Shown: positions 39,937 to 49,764, counted from the stretch's first letter. The stretch is 64,000 nucleotides of DNA from Pseudomaricurvus sp033283175 (GCA_033283175.1 JAWMQM010000003.1:248001-312000); one strand, 5' to 3'. The notes: a model not told the origin generated them from the sequence alone. Made by a program: numbers and translations.

Positions 39937-42900
39937 ATGACCGATGTGGGCTTAATCTCGCTGCAGCATTGTCGCCTGGCGATGCTTGACTGCTATCGGC
40001 AGGACGATGCGGTCGTACTTGAGTTACTGCGACCACTGGCCACATTCACTGAGTCGGAGCAGCAATGGATCGATGCCCGTGGCACGGAGCTGATCAATGC
40101 GCTGCGGCAGAAGTACAGCTTCGGCGGCGTGGCCGGCCTGTTGCAGGCGTTTCCTCTCTCTTCCCCCCAGGGTCGGGCCATGATGAGCCTCGCCGAGGCG
40201 TTGTTGCGGGTGCCGGATCGTGCCACGGCGGAAGAGTTGATCCGCAGCCATCTGCAGGGCATCAACTGGGATGTCGCCGCGGCACAGCGGCCGCTGTTGC
40301 AGTCCGCGGCTCATCTGGCGATTCGCCTGGCGGTGAGGGTGCTGGGTAGTGCCGACGTTCCGCCGCACCGCGCCGGCTGGTATCGCTGGCTGGACTGTCG
40401 CCTGAAAGGGGCGGTCTGCCAGTCAACACGGCTCGCCATTCGTACCCTGGGGCGCCAGTTTGTCATGGGCTCCAATATTCGGTCTGCCTGGCGCAATACC
40501 CGCAGCGCCCGGCGTCGTGGCTACCGGCTCTCCTTCGATATGCTGGGGGAAGCGGCCCGCACCCAGGCCGCGGCGGATCGCTACCTGCAGCTCTACCATC
40601 AGGCGATCAGCTTTCTCGCGGCCCATCGCAGCAGCGACAGCGTCGCGACACCGGGTATTTCCGTCAAACTGTCCGCGCTCCATCCCCGCTACTGCGGTCG
40701 CCAGCGGCAGCGGGTGATGACCGAGCTGTTACCGCGCCTGCGGCAGTTGGCGCTCGCTGCCCGCCAGGCCGGTATCGGGCTGACGGTGGATGCGGAGGAG
40801 GCGGAGCGGCTGGATCTCTCCCTCGACCTGATCGAAGCGTTGCTGGGCGATCGGGAATTGCAGGGCTGGGATGGCTTTGGGCTGGCGGTGCAGGCCTACC
40901 AGAAGCGGGCGCTGTGGGTGGTGCGCTGGGCATGTGCGCTGGCGCGGGAACGCGGCGAGAGCATCACCGTGCGGCTGGTAAAAGGCGCCTACTGGGATTC
41001 CGAGGTCAAGTGGGCGCAGGAGCAGGGGGTAGAGGGTTACCCGGTCTTTACCAGCAAGGCCGCCACCGATGCTTCCTACCTCGCCTGCGCTCATGAGCTG
41101 CTGCGGATGCGGGAGTGGGTCTACCCGCAGTTTGCCACCCACAACGCCGCCACGGTGGCGGCTATCCTGGCGATGGATGAGCGCGAGCCGGGCCGGCGCC
41201 GGCAGGGCTATGAATTCCAGCGGCTGCATGGCATGGGACAGGCGCTCTACGACCCGTTGCTGCGCCAGCAGGAGGTGGCCTGCCGCATCTACGCCCCGGT
41301 GGGAGAGCAGGCGGACCTGTTGGCCTATCTGGTGCGCCGGCTGCTGGAAAACGGTGCCAACAGCTCCTTTGTCCACAGCCTGGAGGATGACCGGGTGCCG
41401 GTGGCGGCGCTGCTGCGCAATCCCGTGACAGTATTGGGCGAAAGTTCAGGGGCTATCCCCCTGCCTGCCGATATTCTGCTGGGCGCCGCCAGTGAAGCGG
41501 GCCAGCGGCGCAACTCCCGCGGTGGCAATCTCAACGATTCCGCCTTTCTGCAGGCGCTGCAGCAGGTCATGCCTGCGGTGCTGCCGCTGGATGAGACGGG
41601 GGGGGATGTGGCGGTCATTAATCCGGCCACAGGCGCGCCACTGGGCCGTGTGCGGCGCACCGCGGAGAGCGAGGTGGAGCAGCTGTTGGTCGGTGCCTGC
41701 GAGGCCCAGGCCGGGTGGCAGGCGCGACCAGTGGCGGAACGCAGTGGCTGGCTGCGGCGTCTGGCGGATGCGCTGGAGCAGCACCGGGCGGAGCTGATGG
41801 ATCTCTGTATCCGCGAGGCCGGCAAGAGCTGGGATGACGCCCTGGCAGAAGTCCGGGAGGCGGTGGATTTCTGCCGCTACTACGCCGATCAGGCAGAAGC
41901 CCTGCAGGCGGGTGGTGACTGCCAGCCGCTGGGTGTGGTGCTCTGTATCAGTCCCTGGAATTTCCCGCTGGCGATATTTCTGGGGCAGGTCTCCGCGGCG
42001 CTGGTTACCGGTAATGGGGTGCTGGCCAAACCGGCGGAACAGACCCCGCTGATTGCCCGCTACGTCTGCCAGCTGGCAGCGGCCTGCGGCTTGCCCCGGG
42101 GGCTGCTGGGGTTGATTGTGGCGCGGGGGGCGGAAACCGGAGCCTGGCTGCTGCCGGATGAGCGCATTGCCGGGGTGCTGTTTACCGGCTCGGTGGCGAC
42201 CGCGGCGCGCATTGACCAGGCCCTGGCACAGCGGCAGGGGCCTGCTGTACCGCTGATCGCCGAGACCGGCGGCCAGAATGTGATGCTGGTGGATGCCTCT
42301 GCGCTGCTGGAACAGGTCACTGACGATGTGATGCGCTCGGCCTTCCAGAGTGCGGGCCAGCGCTGTTCGGCGCTGCGTGTACTACTGGTGCAGGAAGAGA
42401 TTGCCGATGCCCTGCTGGAGATGCTCCGGGGTGCCATGGCGGCGCTGGTGGTGGGCGATCCGGCGGATCCAGCTACCGATGTGGGACCGGTTATTGATGC
42501 GGATGCCCGTCAGCGGTTGCAGGCCCACCTGGAGTGGATTCTGGGTCAGCCAGGGGTGCGGCGGGTGGCCCAGTGCGCGGTGCCCCCAGCGTGCGACAGT
42601 GGCTACTTCTTCGCCCCGCAGCTGCTGGAGATTCCCACCATAAGCCTGTTGCAGGACGAGGTGTTTGGCCCGGTGCTGCACGTGGTGCGCTACAGCGCCG
42701 CCCGCCTGTCGACCATCACGGGGCAGGTCCGCGCCCTCGGTTTCGGCCTGACAATGGGGATTCACAGTCGCATTCACCAGCGCTGCGAGGCACTGGCGCA
42801 GCAGGCGCCGGTGGGTAACGTCTACGTCAACCGCAATATGGTAGGCGCTGTGGTCGGGGTGCAACCCTTTGGTGGCCGCGGGCTGTCCGGTACGGGCCCC

Positions 42901-43575
42901 AAGGCTGGCGGCCCCCACTACCTGATGGCCCTGGTTACAGCATCAGCAGGGGCTGTAGCCCCAGCTGTCAGCAGCGCGGCACAGTGGCCAGCCGCGGTGG
43001 CCTCCCGCTGTGAGCGCCTGCAGCGCTTGCTGGAGACCGATGAGCGCTGGCAGTCAGTGGGCAGTGGCGACTGGTTGGCCCGGCAGGCGGCCATGGTTCA
43101 CTGGCAGCTCTCCCTGCCGGGGCCTACGGGGGAGGAGAATCGTTGGCAGGCCGACTCCCGTGGTCTGACAATGGTGATCTGCTCCCGTCCCGAAGACCTG
43201 GAGCACACCGCACGACAGCTGTTGCTGGCCCTGCTGGCAGGGAACACCGTGCAGTGGCTGGTGTCCGAATCCTGCCACAGTCGTGCTGGGCGGCTGTTGC
43301 GAGGCTTGCACCAGACAGGGTTCCGCCCGTTGCTGGTGGCCTGTTCCGGCTATCTGCCGCGCCCGGAGCCGGAACAGTGCCGGCTGTTGATGGGGGTGGA
43401 CGGGTGTCCCTGGCTACGCTCTTTCCGGCAGGCCCTCAGTCGTCACCAGCGCACCCGCGTACCCCTGGTTTGCACTGCCGGCGGGCTGGCGCTGGCGCGT
43501 ATCCTGAGTGAGAAAACCATCTCGGTAAACAGTGCGGCAGCAGGTGGCAATCTGACCCTGTTGAGTGGCCCCTGA
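39937..43575 (+). CDS. putA: Bifunctional proline utilisation enzyme PutA (no DNA-binding domain)
   Basis: A 1212-residue enzyme oxidising proline to glutamate. The FAD proline dehydrogenase domain covers about 150-490 (RLVKGAYWDSEVKWAQEQG; FATHNAATVAAI; YEFQRLHGMGQALYD). The P5C dehydrogenase covers about 560-1000, with SPWNFPLAIFLGQV, the glutamate in ETGGQN and the catalytic Cys in GQRCSALRVL. About 200 C-terminal residues follow, as in long PutAs. The N-terminal ribbon-helix-helix repressor domain of E. coli PutA is absent, so another regulator must control the gene. It sits between sufE and ndk. Confidence 0.93.
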   Translation: MTDVGLISLQHCRLAMLDCYRQDDAVVLELLRPLATFTESEQQWIDARGTELINALRQKYSFGGVAGLLQAFPLSSPQGRAMMSLAEALLRVPDRATAEELIRSHLQGINWDVAAAQRPLLQSAAHLAIRLAVRVLGSADVPPHRAGWYRWLDCRLKGAVCQSTRLAIRTLGRQFVMGSNIRSAWRNTRSARRRGYRLSFDMLGEAARTQAAADRYLQLYHQAISFLAAHRSSDSVATPGISVKLSALHPRYCGRQRQRVMTELLPRLRQLALAARQAGIGLTVDAEEAERLDLSLDLIEALLGDRELQGWDGFGLAVQAYQKRALWVVRWACALARERGESITVRLVKGAYWDSEVKWAQEQGVEGYPVFTSKAATDASYLACAHELLRMREWVYPQFATHNAATVAAILAMDEREPGRRRQGYEFQRLHGMGQALYDPLLRQQEVACRIYAPVGEQADLLAYLVRRLLENGANSSFVHSLEDDRVPVAALLRNPVTVLGESSGAIPLPADILLGAASEAGQRRNSRGGNLNDSAFLQALQQVMPAVLPLDETGGDVAVINPATGAPLGRVRRTAESEVEQLLVGACEAQAGWQARPVAERSGWLRRLADALEQHRAELMDLCIREAGKSWDDALAEVREAVDFCRYYADQAEALQAGGDCQPLGVVLCISPWNFPLAIFLGQVSAALVTGNGVLAKPAEQTPLIARYVCQLAAACGLPRGLLGLIVARGAETGAWLLPDERIAGVLFTGSVATAARIDQALAQRQGPAVPLIAETGGQNVMLVDASALLEQVTDDVMRSAFQSAGQRCSALRVLLVQEEIADALLEMLRGAMAALVVGDPADPATDVGPVIDADARQRLQAHLEWILGQPGVRRVAQCAVPPACDSGYFFAPQLLEIPTISLLQDEVFGPVLHVVRYSAARLSTITGQVRALGFGLTMGIHSRIHQRCEALAQQAPVGNVYVNRNMVGAVVGVQPFGGRGLSGTGPKAGGPHYLMALVTASAGAVAPAVSSAAQWPAAVASRCERLQRLLETDERWQSVGSGDWLARQAAMVHWQLSLPGPTGEENRWQADSRGLTMVICSRPEDLEHTARQLLLALLAGNTVQWLVSESCHSRAGRLLRGLHQTGFRPLLVACSGYLPRPEPEQCRLLMGVDGCPWLRSFRQALSRHQRTRVPLVCTAGGLALARILSEKTISVNSAAAGGNLTLLSGP

Positions 43576-43804
43576 CCCCCGTGTGACGGGCCTCCCGGGG
43601 AGGTGTGCGGCACTGCCAAATTTATGGTTGTCCGCGTGTTAAATTGGCCAGAACCTGCGTATAATCCCGCGGTTTAACCTTTCGGCGGGGAATCCGGGCG
43701 CGGACAGCGGCATTTTTGTTGCATTGACCGGGCTCTGGTGGTCTGCCGACCCCGCTTGCCGGGGACTGAAAACCCTGAAAAACCTACTCGGAGATATTCT
43801 TAAA

Positions 43805-44230
43805 ATGGCCGTTGAACGTACTCTGTCCATCATCAAACCAGACGCTGTTGCCAAAAATGCCATCGGTGACATCGTCGCTCGCTTTGAAAAAGCCGGTTTG
43901 ACTGTGGTAGCCATGAAAATGCTGCACCTGGACGACGAGAAAGCCGGTGGTTTCTACGCCGAGCACAAGGAGCGTCCATTCTTCAAGGATCTGGTTTCCT
44001 TCATGACTTCCGGTCCTGTGGTTGTACAGGTTCTGGAAGGTGAAAATGCCATCGCTGCCAACCGCGACCTGATGGGCGCCACCAACCCGAAAGAAGCCGC
44101 GCCAGGCACCATCCGTGCCGACTTCGCTGAAACCATCGATGCCAACGCCGTGCACGGTTCCGACTCTGCCGCTTCTGCAGCGCGCGAGATCGAGTACTTC
44201 TTCGCCGCTGGCGAGATCTGCCCACGCTAA
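43805..44230 (+). CDS. ndk: Nucleoside diphosphate kinase
   Basis: A 141-residue NDP kinase that balances nucleoside triphosphate pools via a phospho-histidine. The active His is in NAVHGSDS near residue 117, and the N-terminal ERTLSIIKPDAV and C-terminal SAAREIEYFF motifs are typical. The ATG at 43805 follows CGGAG. A TATAAT at 43660-43665 may be the -10 of its promoter, though no good -35 was found. It opens the conserved series running to der. Confidence 0.97.
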   Translation: MAVERTLSIIKPDAVAKNAIGDIVARFEKAGLTVVAMKMLHLDDEKAGGFYAEHKERPFFKDLVSFMTSGPVVVQVLEGENAIAANRDLMGATNPKEAAPGTIRADFAETIDANAVHGSDSAASAAREIEYFFAAGEICPR

Positions 44231-44267
44231 TTTGCGTGCCGCCATCTGGTGAATGCAGGTGCTTTCC

Positions 44268-45455
44268 ATGAATGAGAAAGAAGCCATGAACGAGCAACAA
44301 GTGCAGCAGCACGACGCCTCCGAAACCACCAGGGTCAACCTGATGGGCCTGACACAGGCGCGTATGGAAGAGTTCTTCGAATCCATTGGTGAGAAGAAAT
44401 TCCGTGCCACCCAGGTGCTCAAGTGGATTCACCAGATGGGCGTGATCGATTTCGATGAGATGAGCAATATCAGCAAGGCCTTGCGCGAAAAGCTCAAGGC
44501 CGTTGCCGAGATCCGTCTGCCCAAGGTCCTGAAACAGCTGGACTCCGCCGACGGTACCCGCAAGCTGCTGATTGAAGTGGCGGGCGGTAATGCGATTGAA
44601 ACCGTGCTGATTCCCGATGGCGATCGCGGCACCCTGTGTGTCTCCTCGCAGGTGGGTTGTTCACTGGACTGCAGCTTCTGCGCCACTGGCAAGCAGGGCT
44701 TCAACCGCGACCTGACCGCAGCAGAAATCATCGGTCAGCTGTGGCTGACGGCTAAATCCTACGGTCAGTTTGGCGAAAAGCGTCCACGCATTATTACCAA
44801 TGTGGTGATGATGGGTATGGGTGAGCCATTGCTCAACTTCGACAATGTGGTCGATGCCATGAACCTGATGCTGGACGACAACTGCTATGGTCTCTCCAAG
44901 CGTCGCGTGACCCTGAGCACCTCCGGTGTGGTGCCGGAACTGGATCGTCTGGGGCAGTACACCGATGTCTGCCTGGCCATCTCCCTGCACGCGCCCAACG
45001 ATGAGCTGCGCAACGAGCTGGTGCCGATCAACAAGAAGTACCCGATTGCCATGCTGCTGGAGTCCGCCCAGCGCTACATCGAAGGCCTGCCGGACAATCA
45101 CCGCAAGATCACCATCGAGTACACCCTGATCAACCAGGTAAACGATCGCCCCCACCACGCCCACGAACTGGCGCGGTTGCTGCGCGATGTACCGGTCAAG
45201 ATCAACCTGATTCCATTTAACCCCTTTGACCAATCCGATTACCGCCGGGTCAGTAACAACGCACTGCGGACGTTTCAGGAGATTCTGGTGAAAGCGGGTT
45301 TGATTACCACTGTGCGCACAACCCGCGGCGACGATATCGACGCGGCCTGCGGCCAGCTGGCCGGGGCGGTTAACGATCGCACTCGTCGCAGTGAGCGCTA
45401 CCGCAATGCCCGTGCTGCCGCTACTCAGGCTGAGCCGGTGCGCATTATCGGTTGA
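44268..45455 (+). CDS. rlmN: 23S rRNA/tRNA adenine-C2 methyltransferase RlmN
   Basis: A 395-residue radical-SAM enzyme that methylates C2 of A2503 in 23S rRNA and of A37 in tRNAs. The cluster motif CSLDCSFC is near residue 125, preceded by VSSQVGC. GMGEPLLNFDNV and the C-terminal second methyl-transfer Cys region (TTRGDDIDAACGQLAG) are present. Three in-frame ATGs (44253, 44268, 44286) are possible; 44268 has AGGTG at the best spacing. The gene lies 37 bases after ndk. Confidence 0.94.
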   Translation: MNEKEAMNEQQVQQHDASETTRVNLMGLTQARMEEFFESIGEKKFRATQVLKWIHQMGVIDFDEMSNISKALREKLKAVAEIRLPKVLKQLDSADGTRKLLIEVAGGNAIETVLIPDGDRGTLCVSSQVGCSLDCSFCATGKQGFNRDLTAAEIIGQLWLTAKSYGQFGEKRPRIITNVVMMGMGEPLLNFDNVVDAMNLMLDDNCYGLSKRRVTLSTSGVVPELDRLGQYTDVCLAISLHAPNDELRNELVPINKKYPIAMLLESAQRYIEGLPDNHRKITIEYTLINQVNDRPHHAHELARLLRDVPVKINLIPFNPFDQSDYRRVSNNALRTFQEILVKAGLITTVRTTRGDDIDAACGQLAGAVNDRTRRSERYRNARAAATQAEPVRIIG

Positions 45456-45515
45456 GCGCTCGCGCTGCAGCCGACAGAGTAGAAACAAATAAGCAATAAG
45501 CCGGAGGAGAAATCT

Positions 45516-46313
45516 GTGCGAAATCAGTCAGGGCTGCTGTCAGAGCTGCTGTCCAAAGCCACGCGGGCAGCACTGGTCGGCACGCTGTTACTGACGGCCG
45601 CGTGTGTAACCACCACCAATGCGCCGGAGCAAAACGCGGATCTCAAGAAAGCCGAGCAGACCCACATCTCTGCAGGTGAAGGCTACCTGCGCCGTGGTGA
45701 CAAGGATTCTGCCCGCCGGCACTTCAGCAAGGCCCTGACCTACGATGCCAACTCCGCCGGTGCCAACAACGGCATGGCGCTGGTTTACCAGCTGGAGCAG
45801 GAGTGGAGCCTGGCCGAAGAACACTTCCGTCGTGCGCTGCGCGCTGACCCCAAATTTTCCCAGGCGCGCAATAACTATGGCCTGTTCCTCTACAGCCAGA
45901 AGCGCTACCCGGAAGCGATCGAGCAGTTGCGGATCGCGGCCGAAGATGTGGAGTACCCCAATCGACATGCGTCATTGGCCAACATGGGTATCACACAGCT
46001 GAAAATGGGTGAGACCGATGAAGCTGTGCGTTCACTCAAGCAGGCGGTCAGCATCCATTACCGCCTGCCAGCGGCACACATCGAGCTGGCGGAAATCTAC
46101 TACACCCGCAAGGAATATGCCCTGTCCCGCTTCCACTACGGTCAGTACGTCAAAATGGTGCCCCGCCAGAGTTCCCGCAGCCTGTGGCTGGGAATCCGTC
46201 TGGAGCGCGTCTTCGGGGATAAGGACAAGGAGGCAAGCTACAGCCTGGCGCTGAAGAACCTCTATCCCTATTCCGAAGAGTATCTGCAGTTCAAGCAGTC
46301 CCTGAAAAAATAG
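45516..46313 (+). CDS. pilW: Type IV pilus biogenesis lipoprotein PilW/PilF
   Basis: A 265-residue outer-membrane lipoprotein (lipobox LTAAC near 26-30) made of TPR helices over about 45-215 (AGEGYLRRGDKDSARRHFSKAL; YLFSQKRYPEAIEQL-like repeats). It is the pilotin that brings the secretin PilQ to the outer membrane for type IV pili. The GTG at 45516 follows GGAGGAG. Its place between rlmN and rodZ matches Pseudomonas. Confidence 0.92.
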   Translation: MRNQSGLLSELLSKATRAALVGTLLLTAACVTTTNAPEQNADLKKAEQTHISAGEGYLRRGDKDSARRHFSKALTYDANSAGANNGMALVYQLEQEWSLAEEHFRRALRADPKFSQARNNYGLFLYSQKRYPEAIEQLRIAAEDVEYPNRHASLANMGITQLKMGETDEAVRSLKQAVSIHYRLPAAHIELAEIYYTRKEYALSRFHYGQYVKMVPRQSSRSLWLGIRLERVFGDKDKEASYSLALKNLYPYSEEYLQFKQSLKK

Positions 46314-46331
46314 AGCTAATCCGCAATTGTC

Positions 46332-47255
46332 ATGAATGATCTCAACACCGATTTCCTCGCCCCCGGAGAATTTCTGCGGGAACATCGCGAACAGGCAGGC
46401 TTCAGCCTGCAATACGTGGCCGAACAGCTGCGCATCTCCGCGACCTATGTGAAAGCGCTGGAAGAGAATGACGCAGCCCGCTTGCCCTCCAAACCCTATG
46501 TGATCGGTTACCTGCGTGCCTACGCGCGTTTGCTGGGCCTCGATGGTGATCCGCTGGTGGCCAGTTACCAGAACCAGGCCACCCCGGAATCAGCGGCCGA
46601 CCAGGAAGTGCGGGTGGCGGCTGCCAAACGCTCAGCCAGCCTGCGCAAATTGATGGTGCCGGGCGTTATTGTCGCCCTGCTGGCGGTGTGGGGTTTAAGC
46701 ACCGTCCTGCTGCAGCAGAGCGAGACCCCGGATATAGCCAGTGAGCAGGCCGCGCCGGCAAACGCCGCGGATGCATCAGCTCCCCGGACCGGAGCTGATG
46801 CAGTGGAGCCGGACGCAACCGAGGCCGCGGCCGGTACTACGGCTGCAGCAGAAGAGTCTGCGGCAGAAGCTGATGCGGTGGCTGATGCTGCGCCTGAAGA
46901 GGCGACTGACAGTGCCGAGGGCAGCGCTGAGCTGGCCACGGCCGAGGAGCCGGTTTACGAAGCGGATTCGGTTGCAGAGAAGGCGCCGGCAGAATTCGCG
47001 CCCGTTGCCCTGGATACCCTGACTTTCACCTTCAGCAGCGAGTGTTGGCTGGAAGTGACCGATGCCCGCGGCGACGTGCTGGCGGCTGACCTCTACCAGC
47101 CCGGCCAGTCTGTGAGCCTGCAGGGCCGCACCCCGTTTGACGTTATGCTCGGCAATGCACGGGCGGTGGTGGTAGAGCTGAACGGCAGCGCCGTGCAGCT
47201 GCCGGTGCAGCCCGGTCGCAAGACCCTGCGCACCAAAGTAGGCGCAGCTGACTAA
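46332..47255 (+). CDS. rodZ: Cytoskeletal/cell-shape protein RodZ
   Basis: A 307-residue bitopic protein linking MreB to the elongasome. The N-terminal Cro-like helix-turn-helix domain (GEFLREHREQAGFSLQYVAEQL, 12-33) is followed by one membrane helix (LMVPGVIVALLAVWGLSTVLL, about 108-128). A 90-residue Ala/Glu/Asp-rich periplasmic linker and the C-terminal DUF4115 beta-domain (TFTFSSECWLEVTDARG; GRTPFDVMLGNA) complete it. The linker is low-complexity and probably disordered. Confidence 0.95.
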   Translation: MNDLNTDFLAPGEFLREHREQAGFSLQYVAEQLRISATYVKALEENDAARLPSKPYVIGYLRAYARLLGLDGDPLVASYQNQATPESAADQEVRVAAAKRSASLRKLMVPGVIVALLAVWGLSTVLLQQSETPDIASEQAAPANAADASAPRTGADAVEPDATEAAAGTTAAAEESAAEADAVADAAPEEATDSAEGSAELATAEEPVYEADSVAEKAPAEFAPVALDTLTFTFSSECWLEVTDARGDVLAADLYQPGQSVSLQGRTPFDVMLGNARAVVVELNGSAVQLPVQPGRKTLRTKVGAAD

Positions 47256-47286
47256 CGTGGCATCCAATTAAGAGGTAAGTGTCGCT

Positions 47287-48399
47287 ATGCATTTCGAGTC
47301 GCCCATCAAACGACGCAAGTCCCGCCAGATTATGGTGGGCAATGTCCCGGTTGGCGGTGATGCACCCATTTCCGTACAGAGCATGACCAATACGGAAACC
47401 ACTGACGTTGCAGCCACCGTTGGCCAGATTCAGCGCCTGCAGAATGCCGGCGCGGACATCGTGCGTGTCTCAGTGCCTTCACTGGAGGCTGCCGAAGCCT
47501 TTGGTGAAATTCGCAAGCAGGTGACTGTGCCACTGGTGGCGGACATTCATTTTGATTACCGCATCGCCCTGCGGGTGGCTGACCTGGGTGTTGATTGCCT
47601 GCGCATCAACCCCGGCAACATCGGCCGTGAAAAGCGCATCCTGGCTGTGGTGGAAAAGGCCCGCGATCTCAATATCCCGATCCGCATTGGTGTTAACGCC
47701 GGATCGCTGGAGAAGGACCTGCAGAAAAAGTACGGCGAGCCCACGCCGGAAGCCCTGGTGGAATCGGCGCTGCGTCACGTGGAGATTCTCGACAACCTCA
47801 ACTTCCACAATTTCAAGGTCAGTGTGAAGGCCTCTGACGTGTTTATGGCGGTAGAAGCCTACCGCCAGCTGGCGCGCCAGATCGAGCAGCCGCTGCACCT
47901 GGGTATTACCGAAGCCGGTGGCCTGCGTGCCGGTACCGTGAAATCCGCTGTGGGCCTTGGCGCCCTGTTGATGGATGGTATCGGTGACACCCTGCGTATC
48001 TCCCTCGCGGCCGACCCGGTGGAAGAGGTGAAGGTAGGCTGGGATCTGCTGAAGAGTCTGCGCCTGCGCAGCAAGGGCATTAATTTTATCGCCTGCCCCA
48101 GCTGCTCGCGCCAGAACTTCGATGTGATCAAGACAATGAACGAGCTGGAGACCCGCCTTGAAGACATCACCACGCCGCTGGATGTGGCGGTGATTGGCTG
48201 TGTGGTGAACGGTCCCGGCGAGGCCAAAGAGGCGGATATCGGCCTGGCCGGTGGTACCCCCAACAACCTGATCTACGTGGACGGCGAGCCTAACCAGAAA
48301 CTGGGTAAAGAGAATCTGGTGGACGACCTGGAAGCGCTGATCCGGGCCAAGGCTGCGGCCAAGGCGGAGCAGGACAAAGACCTCATCGCCCGCGGCTGA
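47287..48399 (+). CDS. ispG: 4-hydroxy-3-methylbut-2-en-1-yl diphosphate synthase IspG
   Basis: A 370-residue enzyme of the MEP isoprenoid pathway (GcpE). The TIM-barrel begins at RRKSRQIMVGNVPVGG, and the C-terminal [4Fe-4S] ligands are in CPSCSRQNFD near 268 and the GCVVNGPGE motif near 305. It depends on Fe-S assembly, flavodoxin or ferredoxin as electron donor. GAGGTAAG precedes the ATG at 47287. The adjoining hisS is 49 bases on. Confidence 0.97.
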   Translation: MHFESPIKRRKSRQIMVGNVPVGGDAPISVQSMTNTETTDVAATVGQIQRLQNAGADIVRVSVPSLEAAEAFGEIRKQVTVPLVADIHFDYRIALRVADLGVDCLRINPGNIGREKRILAVVEKARDLNIPIRIGVNAGSLEKDLQKKYGEPTPEALVESALRHVEILDNLNFHNFKVSVKASDVFMAVEAYRQLARQIEQPLHLGITEAGGLRAGTVKSAVGLGALLMDGIGDTLRISLAADPVEEVKVGWDLLKSLRLRSKGINFIACPSCSRQNFDVIKTMNELETRLEDITTPLDVAVIGCVVNGPGEAKEADIGLAGGTPNNLIYVDGEPNQKLGKENLVDDLEALIRAKAAAKAEQDKDLIARG

Positions 48400-48448
48400 A
48401 ACCAGGCCGACTGACAGACAAATTGCACAACCCGTTAAGGAACAGAGC

Positions 48449-49714
48449 TTGAAAAAACTGCAAGCCATTCGCGGCATGAACGACCTGCTGCCCACCGACT
48501 CCGGCCTTTGGCAGTACCTCGAATCGACGGTTGCCGATGTGGTCCAGAGCTACGGTTACCAGGAGATGCGTTTCCCGATGCTGGAGCCCACCGAGCTGTT
48601 CAAGCGCTCTATTGGTGAAGTGACCGACATCGTTGAGAAAGAGATGTACACCTTTGATGATCGCAACGGTGACAGCGTCACCCTGCGTCCGGAAGGTACC
48701 GCCAGCTGTGTGCGCGCCTGCGAACAGCACGGCCTGCTCTACAACCAGACCCAGCGGGTCTGGTACCAGGGCCCCATGTTCCGCTATGAGCGGCCGCAGA
48801 AAGGGCGCCTGCGCCAGTTCCACCAGATCGGTATTGAGACATTCGGCATGTCCGGTCCGGATATCGACGCCGAACTGCTGCTGATGACCGCGCGCCTGTG
48901 GCGCGAGCTGGGCATCATTGATGCGGTGTCCCTGCAGCTGAACACCCTTGGCAGCAGCGCGGCACGGGCGGCCTATCGCGATGCGCTGGTGGCCTACCTG
49001 TCCGAGCGCAAGGATCAACTGGATGAGGATAGCCAGCGCCGTCTGGACAGCAACCCGTTGCGCATTCTCGATAGCAAGGATGCCAATACCCAGGCATTGC
49101 TGAACGGTGCCCCGGCCCTGCATGACTATCTGGATGATGAGTCCCGCGAGCATTTTGATGGCCTCAAGGCCATGCTGGATGCTGCCGGTATCAGCTATGA
49201 AGTAAATCCGCGCCTGGTGCGTGGTCTCGATTACTACAGCAAGACCGTGTTTGAGTGGGTCACCACCCGACTGGGTGCCCAGGGCACTGTCTGTGCAGGT
49301 GGTCGTTACGATGGCCTGGTGGAGCAGCTGGGTGGCAAGCCGACGCCTGCGGTGGGCTTTGCCATGGGCGTGGAGCGCCTGGTGCTGTTGCTGCAGGAGT
49401 TGCAGGTGCTGCCGGAAGGGCTGGAGCGCAGTGTGGATGTCTACGTGGTGGCCATGGGTGACGTGCAGCCACAGGCCTTTGCCCTGGCAGAGCAGATCCG
49501 CAACGAACTGCCTCACTTGCGGGTCATGAGTCACTGCGGTGGCGGCAACTTCAAGAAGCAGATGAAAAAGGCTGATGCCAGCGGTGCCGATGTGGCGGTT
49601 ATCCTCGGTGAGGATGAAGTGGCCCAGGGGCAGGCGACACTCAAGTATCTGCGGGAAGATCGTCCCCAGCAGACTCTGGCAGTTGAAGAACTGTTGCGGG
49701 CGTTGCAAGATTGA
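48449..49714 (+). CDS. hisS: Histidyl-tRNA synthetase
   Basis: A 421-residue class II tRNA synthetase charging tRNA-His. Motif 2 (VWYQGPMFRYERPQKGRLRQFH) is near 100-121 and the histidine-specific signature LVRGLDYYSKTVFEW near 258. Motif 3 (AVGFAMGVERLVLLL) is near 300. The start is TTG at 48449, which gives the family N-terminus KKLQAIRGMNDLLP and has AAGGA 8 bases ahead. The C-terminal anticodon-binding domain is complete. Confidence 0.97.
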   Translation: MKKLQAIRGMNDLLPTDSGLWQYLESTVADVVQSYGYQEMRFPMLEPTELFKRSIGEVTDIVEKEMYTFDDRNGDSVTLRPEGTASCVRACEQHGLLYNQTQRVWYQGPMFRYERPQKGRLRQFHQIGIETFGMSGPDIDAELLLMTARLWRELGIIDAVSLQLNTLGSSAARAAYRDALVAYLSERKDQLDEDSQRRLDSNPLRILDSKDANTQALLNGAPALHDYLDDESREHFDGLKAMLDAAGISYEVNPRLVRGLDYYSKTVFEWVTTRLGAQGTVCAGGRYDGLVEQLGGKPTPAVGFAMGVERLVLLLQELQVLPEGLERSVDVYVVAMGDVQPQAFALAEQIRNELPHLRVMSHCGGGNFKKQMKKADASGADVAVILGEDEVAQGQATLKYLREDRPQQTLAVEELLRALQD

Positions 49715-49730
49715 CGCCCCTTCGACCGCA

Positions 49731-49764
49731 GCTGCGCCAGGTCTGTGAACCTTCAGGGCGCAGC
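49731..49764 (+). other. Hairpin between hisS and yfgM
   Basis: GCTGCGCC (49731-49738) pairs with GGCGCAGC (49757-49764), and AGGT/ACCT continue the stem inward with a small bulge. No T-run follows. It may be a weak terminator or an mRNA-processing or stability element within the cluster. Confidence 0.5.
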
